A stretch of DNA of 64,000 nt from Cloeon dipterum (taxonomy: Eukaryota > Arthropoda > Insecta > Ephemeroptera > Baetidae). Within the stretch, counting starts at the first letter, position 1. Each line of letters opens with the position of its first letter. The translations under genes and the position numbers were made by a program. The notes under the pieces were generated by a model. It worked only from the letters and a program-made list of their open reading frames with translations. It did no database searches and was not told the origin of the DNA. Location: assembly GCF_949628265.1 (NCBI RefSeq), contig NC_088788.1, positions 20,522,001 through 20,586,000 on the forward strand, read 5' to 3'. This document shows positions 1 to 11,900 of this stretch, piece by piece.

Positions 1-2856
1 TCATGAAGTTATAAAGTTTTAATCGGATTGCAGGGCGGCGGAAGTTAGAGCTCTTCGTACGGGGGCTGCGCGGGTTAAGAGTCTTCGCTCGGGCTGTTTG
101 CGTCACCGTACCTTTACCCTTTACTTCATTCTCGAATGAGAGTGGGCTTATAAACAGAGAGAGCAACCGATAATATTGGTCTTTCTTTCTTCGGCTCGAC
201 CGATAATTCGAGTGAAAAGGCGGCTTGGAAATTAAGCAAGCAAGCTGTGGCTGCTGGGGTCGAACATTTGCGACGTTCGTACAGTCGTTGAGGATTCTCG
301 AGATAACCAGCAAGCTTTTCCTCCCGTCACGTCAGAAAGGGAATTCTCAGTGGCAGGAGAGCCGAAATAGATTTCCGTCTAACCTGGAGATACAGGAAAA
401 CGTCCGAGAGGAGAGGATAAAATGCGTATTGAGCATGGCTGAATTCCAATAACAAATAAGAGCTCTCAATACCACAATCGTGCAAATATCGGATCGTGTC
501 TCGGATTTTCCGGAATTTGTAAAGAAAGTGATTGGGAGAGGAGTAAGCTCACAAATTGAAAGAGTAAAATTGACAAGTACTTGTCTCTACTTAATTTTGT
601 CCCCGAAATTTCTTTTTTGAAATAATCAAGAGATAATTTTTTTTGCAAAATTTTCGATTACAGAATGTACAGTGTGCAAAAGATATGAGTTAAATGATAT
701 TTTGAGACTGTGAGAGCGCGCACAGCTAATTTAGCAATGGCAAAAGTTGCAAAAGTTATACGAAAATGAGCAGAGCCACACCTTAATACAAAAGTGACCG
801 TTGACATTCATGGTAGTGGCGCCACGGAGCGTGCGTAATTTTTGGCAGAGATCACGGACTGCGAGACTCGCTCTCCTTTGCACATGCAAATTGGCTCTTG
901 AGACGCGGTCCGAACGTTATCAAATGTACCACGGAGCGGAAACAACAAGTCTGTGTGCTGGCTGCTCCGCTGCCTCCGCATTGCGTATATTCCAGCTGCT
1001 ATCATCCGGACTGGCTGGCGCGAGTGCCTCGCCGGCCGGCCACCCCTTTTTGCTCCTTCTCGCTATGCCCAAAACGCGAAACAGCATTACCGGCGCGTCT
1101 TCCTCCTTCGGCACACGATAAACACGTGCTCCCTCTCGCTGTCTAGTCTCTGCAAAAAGCGACTGAAGCTCAGATTCTTGCTCATTTCCCTCGTTTTCTC
1201 CTCCTATAGGGTTGCCAGAAGGCCACAAAAAGTGACGTGAGTCTTAAACCCAAAGTTAATTCTCCCGTCAGAGGTGACATTAAAATTTATGCAGCTAATT
1301 GATTCATATGATTTTCGTTGTCTATTCTCATTTTTGTGTAGTATAATTACATGAAATGTCTATGCTCAATTCACACTAAGATTGAAGTTGTAATTTTTAT
1401 TTTGAAATAAAAGGCAAAGAAATACTTAAATTAAATACGCGCAGCAGATATACGTGTTGCAATATTTTGTACATTTAAAAACTTTCCAAGTTTGAATAAG
1501 TAAAATTTGTGTGATTGGAACTTCCAGTTTAAAACGATATTTTTCGACAATTTTCTCAATTTAACATAGCCACAAGACACGAAATCGAACACTTGAATTA
1601 AAGGATATTTAAAACTACTTTTTAACATTTTGTGTTTGTTATACACATTTTACCATTGATAATTTCCAAAAACCAATCCAAATGAGAAGTATTTCAACTT
1701 TCAACGAGAAAACTTTGAATATGAAAAGTGGCAAGCGGTAACCCTGGCCCGAAAATAAGGGGTGATTGAGATGGCAGCCACACAAATGGCTTGCTGCTGC
1801 TTTAATGCGCAAAAACGCGGTGCGGCTGAAAAATGAATTTGGGAAATTTTAAGTTGGCACTGACAACAAAAGTGTTGAGGGATGTGAAAAATGGTCAATA
1901 TTTCTGTCAGCCAGTGAAATAATAATTAACTGCAACATCATTGGAACCCTCACGATTAATTCATTTCCTATATAAATATTTAAAATCATGAGATTGCATT
2001 TGTATTCTTTCAACACAGGGCTTACTCATTACAGAAAAAAGCAACCCATTTCAATCTAGCACGCCCCTTTCGGCTGGATGTTGCGCAAACGACACGTTTT
2101 CTGTATACAGAACAACAACTGCACTCTCATTCAAAAAGATTGATACAGACTGTTTTATAGTTTGTCTGTTCTAGTCCATAAATTTCTATCTGCGTCAATT
2201 CCGCTGGATTGGAAGTCGTTTGCTGAAAATGTTTTTCTACTCTCGCACATCGAGAGTTTCTCTCTAAAATAAAATTGAATTTATTGATTTAAAATCAGCA
2301 TCTTTTGGTGCTTTACCAACACAGACGAGTGAGTTTCATTCAGAGCAAGATGAATGTGTTTTAAAAATCGTGTCTAAAAGATCAGAATGCTTACGGAAGC
2401 TCTTTTTGTGTCGCATAACATGTTTCTTCCTCGCTGTCGTAAAGATCTAGTTTTATCAAACAGTAATAGTTTTCGATGGCAGTCACGCAACTAAGAGGGA
2501 AATCGCATTCTTTGGGTGATTTGCCTGTTTGCGAGCTGGCGGCGCAAATAATGGAGCGCTGCGTCGGCGAGCATAACTCACGTGCGTCGTAAACGTTGAA
2601 AAAAGTGAAGGAATGCGCTGCGAGATATCAACAAAGCGGCCCAGATGTGCAAAACAAAGTATTTCTGGGGCAGCGGCGTGCGCGGAATCCGCTTCAAATT
2701 CAAACAGCGACCAATTTCGCTCTTCTCGATTTGGTTGCGAAAGAATATTCGGCGCGGCAAGCCAGTTAATCCGTCGTCTAGACGCATGCTTCGCGTCTCT
2801 TTCTTTCTCTCTTTAGCAGGTGTAATTGACGCTAATTAAGCAGGCCGGTCCGAGAA

Positions 2857-2869
2857 TGACCTGTGACCC
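2857..2869 (-). promoter_or_regulatory. Candidate DR1 nuclear-receptor site
   Basis: Read on the minus strand the 13 bases are GGGTCA, C, AGGTCA: two direct half-sites spaced by one base. DR1 elements are bound by HNF4, RXR/USP and COUP-TF/Seven-up type receptors. The site lies in a GC-rich island (2850-3060) with several homeodomain-like cores. No nearby gene can be assigned as its target, and a single motif of this length can occur by chance. Confidence 0.3.
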
Positions 2870-4682
2870 CGGCGGGAATCCCGTCCGTGAGAATGCGCTC
2901 TGCTTTGCCCGCTCCTGCCGCCGCGTCAGCGACGAATATTTCTGCCGTAATTAATGGCTCTTAATTGCCCCCTCGAGACGAATTGATTGGTCTCGGGGAC
3001 AGTGGAGAGGCTCCTTCACTTATTTCGGCCGCTTCGTTACGACGCCACTCGTAATTGACATGTTACGAAATGAGCTCGGCCGTGATTCTCGGACCGCAGC
3101 ATCCACAGCTCTGAGAAAACCTACTCGCAAGGGGTGGCCACACTTTGTAAGCGGTGTCCACTCTAAGAAGGTAAACAAGTGGGTAACTGGTTATCACGAC
3201 CCCGAATATTGGGAAGTAATGATTGCCACTTGATATTGATCATCAATATCAGCGTTTAACTTTTGTCCCAATGAAAGTTGTCTTAAGAATTTTACCCGAA
3301 GTAAACATAGATTCAAAATATTTTTTGTAAATATACCATAAGTAAAAACATGATTTTCCACTGGCTAATATTTAGGAAAAATATGTATATTTCATCAATC
3401 TACTTTACAAATTTCAGCTTTTTGATTGTCCAGGCGGAAGTGCAACAAATCGTCCGAACATTTCGTTTGCTACTCATGTCCTAAATTGCTTCAGCCTACT
3501 TTGGTGCTCACTGCTCAATAAATCACACGAGAACGTTTCCCGTCCAGAATCCACTTATTTCTTTATGCCTCTTAGGCCTCTTTCGTCATAGAGTGGCGGT
3601 GTCGGTTACTAAATTTCGCAAAAGACGTTGGTGAAGTCAATAAACCATTTTCCTTTGCCACGTTTCTTATCGAATCAGTCTCTCGACCAAAAGCAAATGC
3701 ATCACAAGGATTTCACGGGCAATTCGGCACGACCAGAGTCGGCGGATCAATAGAAAATGCGCATCATTTGTCACTGTTCCTCCTGGCTAGTGCGGTGGTC
3801 ATCTTTCTGTCTGTTTGCGAAGCCATTAGTCCGCTAGCAAACAAAGCGTCTCCTTAATTAAGACCCTGTGACGCGCGCAACCGGAGATGTGAGAGCGGCA
3901 GGTGGACAATTTGATCCCCGAATGTGTCCAACCAACTCAAGGCAGACAAGATATTTCGATTTTATCTCATTTAGGGTGGTAATATTATCGATTCCATGAG
4001 CAGAAAACTTGATTGTATTTTTAGCGTGTGAGCATTTTACAAGCGGAAAAGATGAAGATTTCATTAAGAGACTGGACTTAAATTCTGCAAGAAAGTATTG
4101 TGGGAGTTCTCCCTTGGGACACCCCAACACGGGGATAGTCAAAACAACTCTCACAAAGCTGATCAAGCAGAAAGGCAGATCGCTTAACGCACTGCAAGCG
4201 GTTAACAAGGTAGCCGGTTCGAACTTCCGGAAGTGCACACATTTTTTACGCTTGTGGGGGTCCAAATATTTAAATAAAACCACTCCAACCTTTTCTATAT
4301 CTGGCGTCGTATATTATGGCAATTGAACTGGAAACAGAGGAATTCACAATAAATATTTCACATTCCAAAGTCAGAGCAAGAAAAGGAATTCGAAACAATT
4401 TACAAGGATCATGATCAATATTTGAATACGCCAATTAATTTACTAATAATCAATAATCAATTCGTCAATTAAAATCAAAACAACAATTATTTAATATCGC
4501 AAGAAAATATCTCACCCCTATTCACAGGGTCAGTCACTTCACGATAAGCCAGTAATCACCCTTCGAGACAATAAGCGCAGTGCATGGGGTTTTACTTAAT
4601 GACGAGCACTATTCGCTAAACCACCACACACGCCCTGCACGCTCGATTTCCGAAGGTTAAATGCCACCACACGCACTGCTGC

Positions 4683-4729
4683 CGGCACAGGTACCGCATG
4701 CGCATTGCGCTCGTTTGGTACCTGTGCCG
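4683..4729. repeat. Perfect 13-bp inverted repeat (hairpin)
   Basis: Arms 4683-4695 (CGGCACAGGTACC) and 4717-4729 (its exact reverse complement) flank a 21-base spacer. Both arms contain a KpnI-type GGTACC core. The stem is too short for a typical miRNA precursor, and no target-site duplication or transposase ORF is visible. It could be a cruciform-forming sequence, the remnant of a foldback element, or a chance palindrome. Confidence 0.6.
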
Positions 4730-7700
4730 CAGGTTGCTTAGGCCGCCAGGCGACCCCTACACGCTTTTGACGTTACAATATCTTTGCACTGAAGGCAACA
4801 AAAAAGTATTTAAAAATCAAACCCTAATTAAAAAATATATTAATTACAAGCTCAATTTTTTCAAAGTATTGGGGAAAAACTCCCTAAACAAAGATGCCAC
4901 ATTGCCGCCGGTGTAATTATGCGAATGAATTCAACTCCTCCTCTATACTTGCAGCAAAATCGATCGCCCGTGAGTGTACAGCCGTTCTAATGGAGTCTGA
5001 TCCAATATTTATGAGTTGGGGAAATCGATCAGCGGGAGAAATACTGGTCTGCTCCCCGGCTGCGAGGGTGGAACGCAATATGAAGACCTCCTTTTGTGTG
5101 CACGCGTTTGCATGCAGGAATTTCCGTATCGCCGCTCGATAGATAACAGCAGAGTAAACAATTCGGCTCGAATTCAATTTCGCTCTCAAGCCTTCCAACG
5201 TTGCTAATGGAGCAGCTGTGATAAATTGACTACTTTGTATCCATTTTTGCGTTAGTTGCCGAAAATTTGAATAAGTATGACAGCGAATCGATGCGCTTAT
5301 GGTTCTCAAAAGCTTTGTTGTGGCTGAATTGAAAATGATACCCAAAAATTCAATTTCCTTGGTATAATTATATAAAATGCAGCATGAACACAGCGAGTCA
5401 AAAACAGCTTGTACTCATACATTTATATTTTTTATTTATTAATTGATTTAACCTTATGTGAGGGGTTGTAAATTTTGTAATTTTTACAAACATTGGTGCA
5501 TTTAAATTTAGTAAATTGTTTTATATGGGAGCGTTTTTGAAAAAAAAAATAGTAAAATACTTAAATTGGTTTAGGCCTTTACGTACAATGCCGGCGGCCA
5601 TCGGTGGGGTGGGGGTTCTGCGTCATCCCGGCACGTAACGCATTATATTGGAGAAATATCGTTACCACATAATCAAATTCGCCAACACGGTGCAACAGCC
5701 AGTGCGATGGAAAACGTAATTCAGGCAGCAAGGGCAATTACGCTGGACCAGTTGTCAATTAAATTTGAGAGGGCTGGCGATCAGGAAAAGTGCAAGCCAC
5801 GCACGCTCGGTGGTTGGGGCCAATTGAATTCGAGGCCAGATTGCGAGTGCCGCAGGGGTTGCATACATCTCACTCGGCGAACGGAGCGGCAAGCACGCTC
5901 GGCCGCGTCTGCTCCCCCGGCTGCAACATTTGTTTTCCGCTGAGCCATTTAGGCCTCCCCTGTGCGCCGAACTCGGAGTCGATCGAGTCGGCCCACCAAA
6001 GCGTGCGCAAATAATTGCGATCAAAAGTTGCCACTTTGTGTACGCAAATTTGGAGTGAAGAGCGGTTTCACCCTCACCTTTTAATCGTGTGCTAATTAAC
6101 TGGCGGTCTGTTTGTTTGCCCAGCAGTTTTCGCCTCGAATTACCTCATATTCGCAAACAGCGCTAACAAAGTGCGGGGAAGCAAGCGCTGCCTGTTCCGA
6201 GTTATATAACACTTAAACGTCATTTCGTTCGTTCTCTCCGCTCTGCAGGGAGTTTAGACGACGCGTCTGTTTAAAAGAAAAGTTTAACCCAGAACGAGAC
6301 TTGGGATCAAAGTAATCACCAAAAAAGATATGCTTAATTTTTTCCGAAGACAAATATTAGAATCACATTACATTGGTCACCAAACCATTTTTAAATTGCA
6401 TGGGATATTAAGAATTTTCGTTTTCAGCTTCTTAACTAATAGCTTTCTGATTTTTTGCTGGGCTTTCAGAAAAATTCGCTGTCTTTGCCCACTTGCAAAC
6501 TTTCACGACAAGAAGCACAAGTCCTGAAAGCATTTCACAGAAGGCGCACTCCCTCCGTTCTCCGTCAGATTAAATCTTTAGGCGCTGCTGGAATCGAAAG
6601 CTTCCATCTCCCCCGTTCGCCATTAATTTGAGACGGAAATGAAAAATCTGGTGAAAAACACACTGCACACCGCAACAGCTCGGAAGAGTCTAGTGCAAAA
6701 CTTTTCCATACACTGCTCGAAATGGAGGGGAAAATGAACTTTTCCCGCTTTATAAGAACATTTATAACGTCAAGCGAGGGGGAGCAAGTAGAAAAGAAAA
6801 CTGGTGAAGTGCACTGATGTGATTTCGGCTGTGCTCCGGCGTTTGTATGTATAAAAGAGGTTGGTTGTTTATCGGGGGGACATGTTGATGCTGACAAGAC
6901 GCGTGTTTAGGCCGCAGATGAAGATCAATTCAATTACTGGCAAGAGACCGAAACGGGGATAAGCTCTGAATAGGGAAACCTTGTAATTTAACAAGAAGAA
7001 ACAATACGCAATTTTTGCATTATTCTATCAACCGTCGTTTGTTAATTGCAAGCACCGTGTGTTGCCGTTAAGCTTAATTTGTACTTCTGTAACACGTTTG
7101 CTATGAAAAAGAAAAGAAATCCTGCAAATTAAGTCAAAAAGGTGATCGATTTCTATTTCATTCTAGATTTAGAAGTAGATTTCTACGTCGAGACGACGTG
7201 AAGTTAATGAGATCGAGAGCTGTTAATTGAAAAAGGCGTCAGATGTTTGCAGAGACGAATCTGGTCGATCGATGCCAATGCAAAGGTGGACGCCTCTTTC
7301 AATGCAAACCCGAGTTAATTGAAAAGCTATCGAGAGAAAAATTGTAACGAGCGAGTTCTCGTTAATACCGGCGCCAAACTCAATTGATGCTTTAAATTTC
7401 AACGTGTCTCGCATCACGCCACTATTTGATTGCAAATTTTAATTATGAGCGGCAGGCAAAAATTGAGTGACGAGCATAATTCAAAGTCTGGTCGAAAAAT
7501 TTGAATTGATGTTTTACTCAATGGAGTTTTTCATTTCATGTCATTTCCATTGGAGCTCAACATAAATGAACACTATTGGAGTCTTTTTTCAGGATAGCCT
7601 GATAAACGAACAAGAGTTACTCATTTTTCACAGTTGACAAAATTCAGTAAGGACAAAGGCACGATTTGCCATTCCACGTACAAGGCAAACGGAACCTCAT

Positions 7701-8853
7701 TTCGGTGCCAATTTTATCACGAAAGTATTCTGGCCAGATTTATAATAGAACTTCTCCACCCAGAGTCCCAATGGGAAATATTTCACCTGCACGGACGTGT
7801 GCGTATTGACGTCACACTCGTATTTCAAATTAGCAGCAGAATGTGCGCCGATAAAATTATTTATTTTCCTCATTTCGCTATAACACTGCTTGGGTTGGCG
7901 GTCCTCTGGAGAGTTGAGCAGTAAAAAAACAAATTCACTCCGCTCGTTATCCAGCCGAGTGATGAATGGCCTGCCGCACTAACCGCCGAAACTTTCAGTT
8001 TTTTCAATGATTCAATTAAGCGAACGGCGTAAATCACGCCTCGTATTCAGAATTTAATTGTTTTTGACAGGAACCAAATTCAGGTGAAAAATTCAAACGG
8101 GATATAAGCATCTATTCTGTGAATGTATATTTTTTACTTCAGTTCCTCTCCAACTGATCATGCACTAAAACTTAAAAGATAAATAATTTTTTATGCAACG
8201 CACTTATAAAAGATGATCTGAAAATATTCACTAAGGACAACCTGACGATTTCCATCTTTCCAACATAATTAATTCAATAATAATTATTGCGTTCCAATTG
8301 TGTTTGTTTTAATGAAACTGATGCAGCCGGCGACAGTTGTTGTAGTATTTTTTAGCTTTTGTTAATTCATCCAGAATCGTGATTTGGGACCTGTTTTGCT
8401 TTCCAGCATTTTAAATTAGCGAACGGAGCTGTAGAAATGGTTTGCTGTTAAGTCAAGCGGAAAAAGGTTCGAATTCGTTTTCGCCAGTGAATGCCCGTAC
8501 TTTTTCACTCGCAATGCTTCCAGCGCAGAAAATGTAGCCATTTCTCACGTTTCTAGCCTGCAGCAAGGCCCTTCCCAAATTTATTCATGGCAATTTCGCC
8601 GTCTTTATCAGCTTTGCTTCTCGAGGGTCGGGGCAACGCATATTGCGCCGATAGTAAAAAATAACAAGACGAGTCCCCTTGTGCAGCTTTTAATAGGATG
8701 CACCGCTTAAAACGAGCCAATTTTCTCGTAGCAAACTTCGCTCACCCGCGCACCAACGAGTGTGCTCGTGTGAGGAGGAAAGGGAAGTCGCTCGCGGGCT
8801 TTGAGGTTGCGAAAAAGTTTGGATTCGTGCGTTTGCGACTTTTACGTTCCAGC

Positions 8854-8856
<3 letters not shown>

Positions 8857-8938
<82 letters not shown>

Positions 8939-8943
8939 TCTCT
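8857..8943. repeat. TC/GA dinucleotide microsatellite
   Basis: A pure run of about 37 TC units covers 8857-8930 and continues as an imperfect CT-rich tail to about 8943. Reading frames across it give spurious Leu-Ser or Arg-Glu repeats. On the minus strand it is a GAGA tract, which in insects can recruit GAGA-factor-like proteins, but nothing here ties it to a promoter. Confidence 0.95.
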
Positions 8944-11900
8944 CCACCGACGGCAACTTTGTGATTAAATATTGATGCTGGTGCGTACGCAGTCTGATGC
9001 AGAGACTTTTTGTCTCGCTCCGATTGAACGCCAGCTCGCGGACCAACTTTTCCTCCATCGCTTATGTCCATAGATCATATGAACTTTACCGAGCTTCGTG
9101 CGAAATTTCCATCTAGATTAAATTTTGGACCAAAATTGGAAGAGTACATTTTTCACTGACGTCAAGAATCACGATTTCGGGAATTTTTTGCTTTTGGCGC
9201 AGAGTGAAATGTTAAACACAACATCACTGCGCCATGAACGTCATGTACTTCAAAACATAGAAAATTAATTTTAAAATTCAAAATTCGAGAACTGCAACTT
9301 GCCTCTCAGGACGCAGTAACTCGTTTCCTTGGTACAAATTTATGAGAACTTCAACAACGGCCGCGTTCACTATCCAGCGAGTTGGAAACTTGCGGCACTT
9401 ACAGCTAAAGACTAAAGTCGTTGCAGAAGTTGAAGTAGCTGCAGCATGTGTTTCTGCTATTATTTAATAGCACCGGCGCGAGTAATTTGCAAGCCAAATT
9501 AATGTGCTACAAAATCATCTGCGCCGGGAAACACGTCGTGTCGCCTAAGCATACAACGGCGTAAACCAAAATTTGCGTAATGGAAGTCTGTCTGCTGTCG
9601 CGTGTTGCACCGATGCGAACGTACGCGAAGTGCCGAAGGAACAAGGGGCGAGAGGAAAATGCTCAGGCAGCACACGGCGAGATAAGCAGTAGCTACAACC
9701 ACTGCAAACTTGCTCGGCGAAAGGGCTGCGCAGCTGCTAATAAGACCAAAGTGCGAAGCTCGAGGGTCAATTTGGGCCGACAAGACGCAATTTCTGAATT
9801 TCACCACGTCGCACGTGCCTCTTATTGCCTTTGTCGTGCTCGCTAGGAATCTGCTCTCTTGTTCGGCAAGTTTAATTAACTTTTGGTATTCGGAATTTCG
9901 GGGAGTTTCTATATAGGTGTCTCTCGTCCCTAAAAAGTTAAAATTATCTAAAGGATAACTTCAGGCCTTCATACAAGAATGCCAGCAACACAAAATAAGT
10001 GAAAGTTGTCTTCCAACACAGTTTTCTTTTCATTTTCGAATTAAATATTTATAAACCTCCTCCTTTACCGTTCAAATATTTGCCCTGAGTTTTCAGCGCT
10101 TCTGTGCGCTTCTAAAACAGAAGGATTGCGTTTCAATGTTCACGCAAACAGGAATTCTGTTTTTAAAGTCTGAGTTGGAACCCCTTTAAAGTTGTCAAAT
10201 CGATAGTGCAAACAAACGGGCGGCGTAACATCCCTTGGTGGCAGAAATTATCAAGATCTGTCTGCGATATTTGCATTTCAACTCCAACTCAAGGCAAACA
10301 TAGCTGAGCAGCGATAGCGGCCGAAGGAAACTTGCACTTTATCTTGGGCCGTATTAATTTCGCTCTCCCTCTTTCTAATCTCGCGCCTTTAATGAATCGT
10401 AAAACACAATAAAGGCGGCGCAGCGCTGATGCCGCACGAAGCGCCGCTTAAAAGAGAGCAGGTAGACTCGCAGATGAATAAAGTCTGCGCGAATTATTGT
10501 GACAAAGTTTGTCTGTAACTCTGCCGCGTGCTAGAATTATTTCCCTCGAGATGACAATTCTGCGCGCTGCAAAAGCAGCAGACTTTCGGATCGATCCGCT
10601 CACCATCACATAATGTATTCAACATTGCGCACAGACGGCGAAGCCGTTGATGACGAAAATCTGCTCGGTGACAGTGTCCACAATGCCACTTCAAAGCAAG
10701 CCTGATTTACGGCGGATCAGGAAACTTTTCCTGCGATTCTCGGCCGAGGGGAGCCTTAATCGAGTCTGCAGCGATTTCCAAGATAGAAAGTCCTCCCGCT
10801 GGGGTGCGAATGTCAGCTATTAGTTTTCGGTAGCAACTTCCAATTTCCAAGAACAGAAAAAATTCAAATGAAAAGGGAGAGAAATTTATGGCTAAAACTG
10901 GCGTTTGAAATTAAGCCCTGTTCGACTCTCAAGTTTGATATTTTATGGCCGGAAAAGTTAATAATATCTAACAGATTCATTCCTTGCGTTGTGTCATTCT
11001 GATGAACATAAATTTAAAATTGGATGCCACAAAATCTTATCTTTTGTGCAAGAGTTAGAGAAATTAACTGAATTTGGACTTGGAGTGGGCGAATATTACA
11101 AACCATGTCAACAAGTCATCGTAATTGAACAATGCAAATACAGCTAATAGTAATCGTAGCAACATATTTAACAATGAGCATTGCAAGAATCAGTATCGAG
11201 TCCCATGGCGTCCGAAATACAATAAATATTTTCAAGTGTTTTAGTCTTTGTTGAATTTTGACGTAAATCTGTAACTGTTACTGTTGTGCGCGGTAAAGCT
11301 ATTGAATTTGATATAAAGAGCAGGAAAGATTGTAGGAAAACTGCAATCAGCGGAGCTGCTAAAGCGGATTCCGGCACGCTCCCCTTGTGAGGGAGGACGC
11401 GGCTTCCCAGAGATTAATCAATCTGGAACAAAGCTCACGTTTAATGAAATTTTCCAGCAAGCAGAATATAATTTCTCTCTCGGTCTCTTGAGCGGCAGAT
11501 TTTCGATGATTCTCCAAATTGAGTCGTCATGCAAATGAAGTCCATCGATTTCCAGATAGAGAGAGAAAACGATTATCTGCCTGCACTTCACGCCGTGGCT
11601 GGAATTGCCTATCGATTCGAAGTGAGCGTTGCTTACTTCCAAAATATTGGCTGATCCAATTACTGAGGATTTAGCGCTTTGTCCAAGTGCATCCGCTTTG
11701 TGCCAAAGTCTCTCTCCGTGCTGCAGTGGAGAGTGAGGGTCCAAAATTCAGCGAGCAGCCACGCGGCCCTTCAGCAATTAGCTCGTGATCTTACTGACGT
11801 GAGAGCCTTGAACCCACTCTCGCAATCATTACCGATTGCAAAATTTCGTAATGTACATACAGATCATTAAAATCGTCTGTAGCAAATTTTTAATACCACG

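Larger units (their letters stand above)
1..8856. other. Noncoding AT-rich interval, no gene supported
   Basis: I find no exon chain, RNA gene or recognisable protein here. Open frames exist around 225-452, 801-1228, 3858-4326 and 5707-6024, but they are short and mostly overlap in several frames on both strands. Their translations have the Cys/Ser/Arg-rich look of chance ORFs. The stretch could be intergenic or part of a long intron of a gene outside the window. Locally GC-rich patches (about 970-1110 and 2850-3060) carry many TAATTA/TTAATTG-type homeodomain core sites, which would suit regulatory DNA, but that is inference only. Confidence 0.6.

Noticed and set aside
4211..4226. GGTTCGAAC resembling a tRNA B box
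   Set aside because: No matching A box, anticodon arm or acceptor stem at the right distance, so no tRNA gene is called.
3858..4326. Overlapping 141-codon minus and 105-codon plus open frames
   Set aside because: Neither resembles a known family, they overlap on opposite strands, and no splice partners were found.
8690..9071. Open frames with Leu-Ser or Arg-Glu repeats on both strands
   Set aside because: They are created by the TC/GA microsatellite, which contains no stop in most frames.
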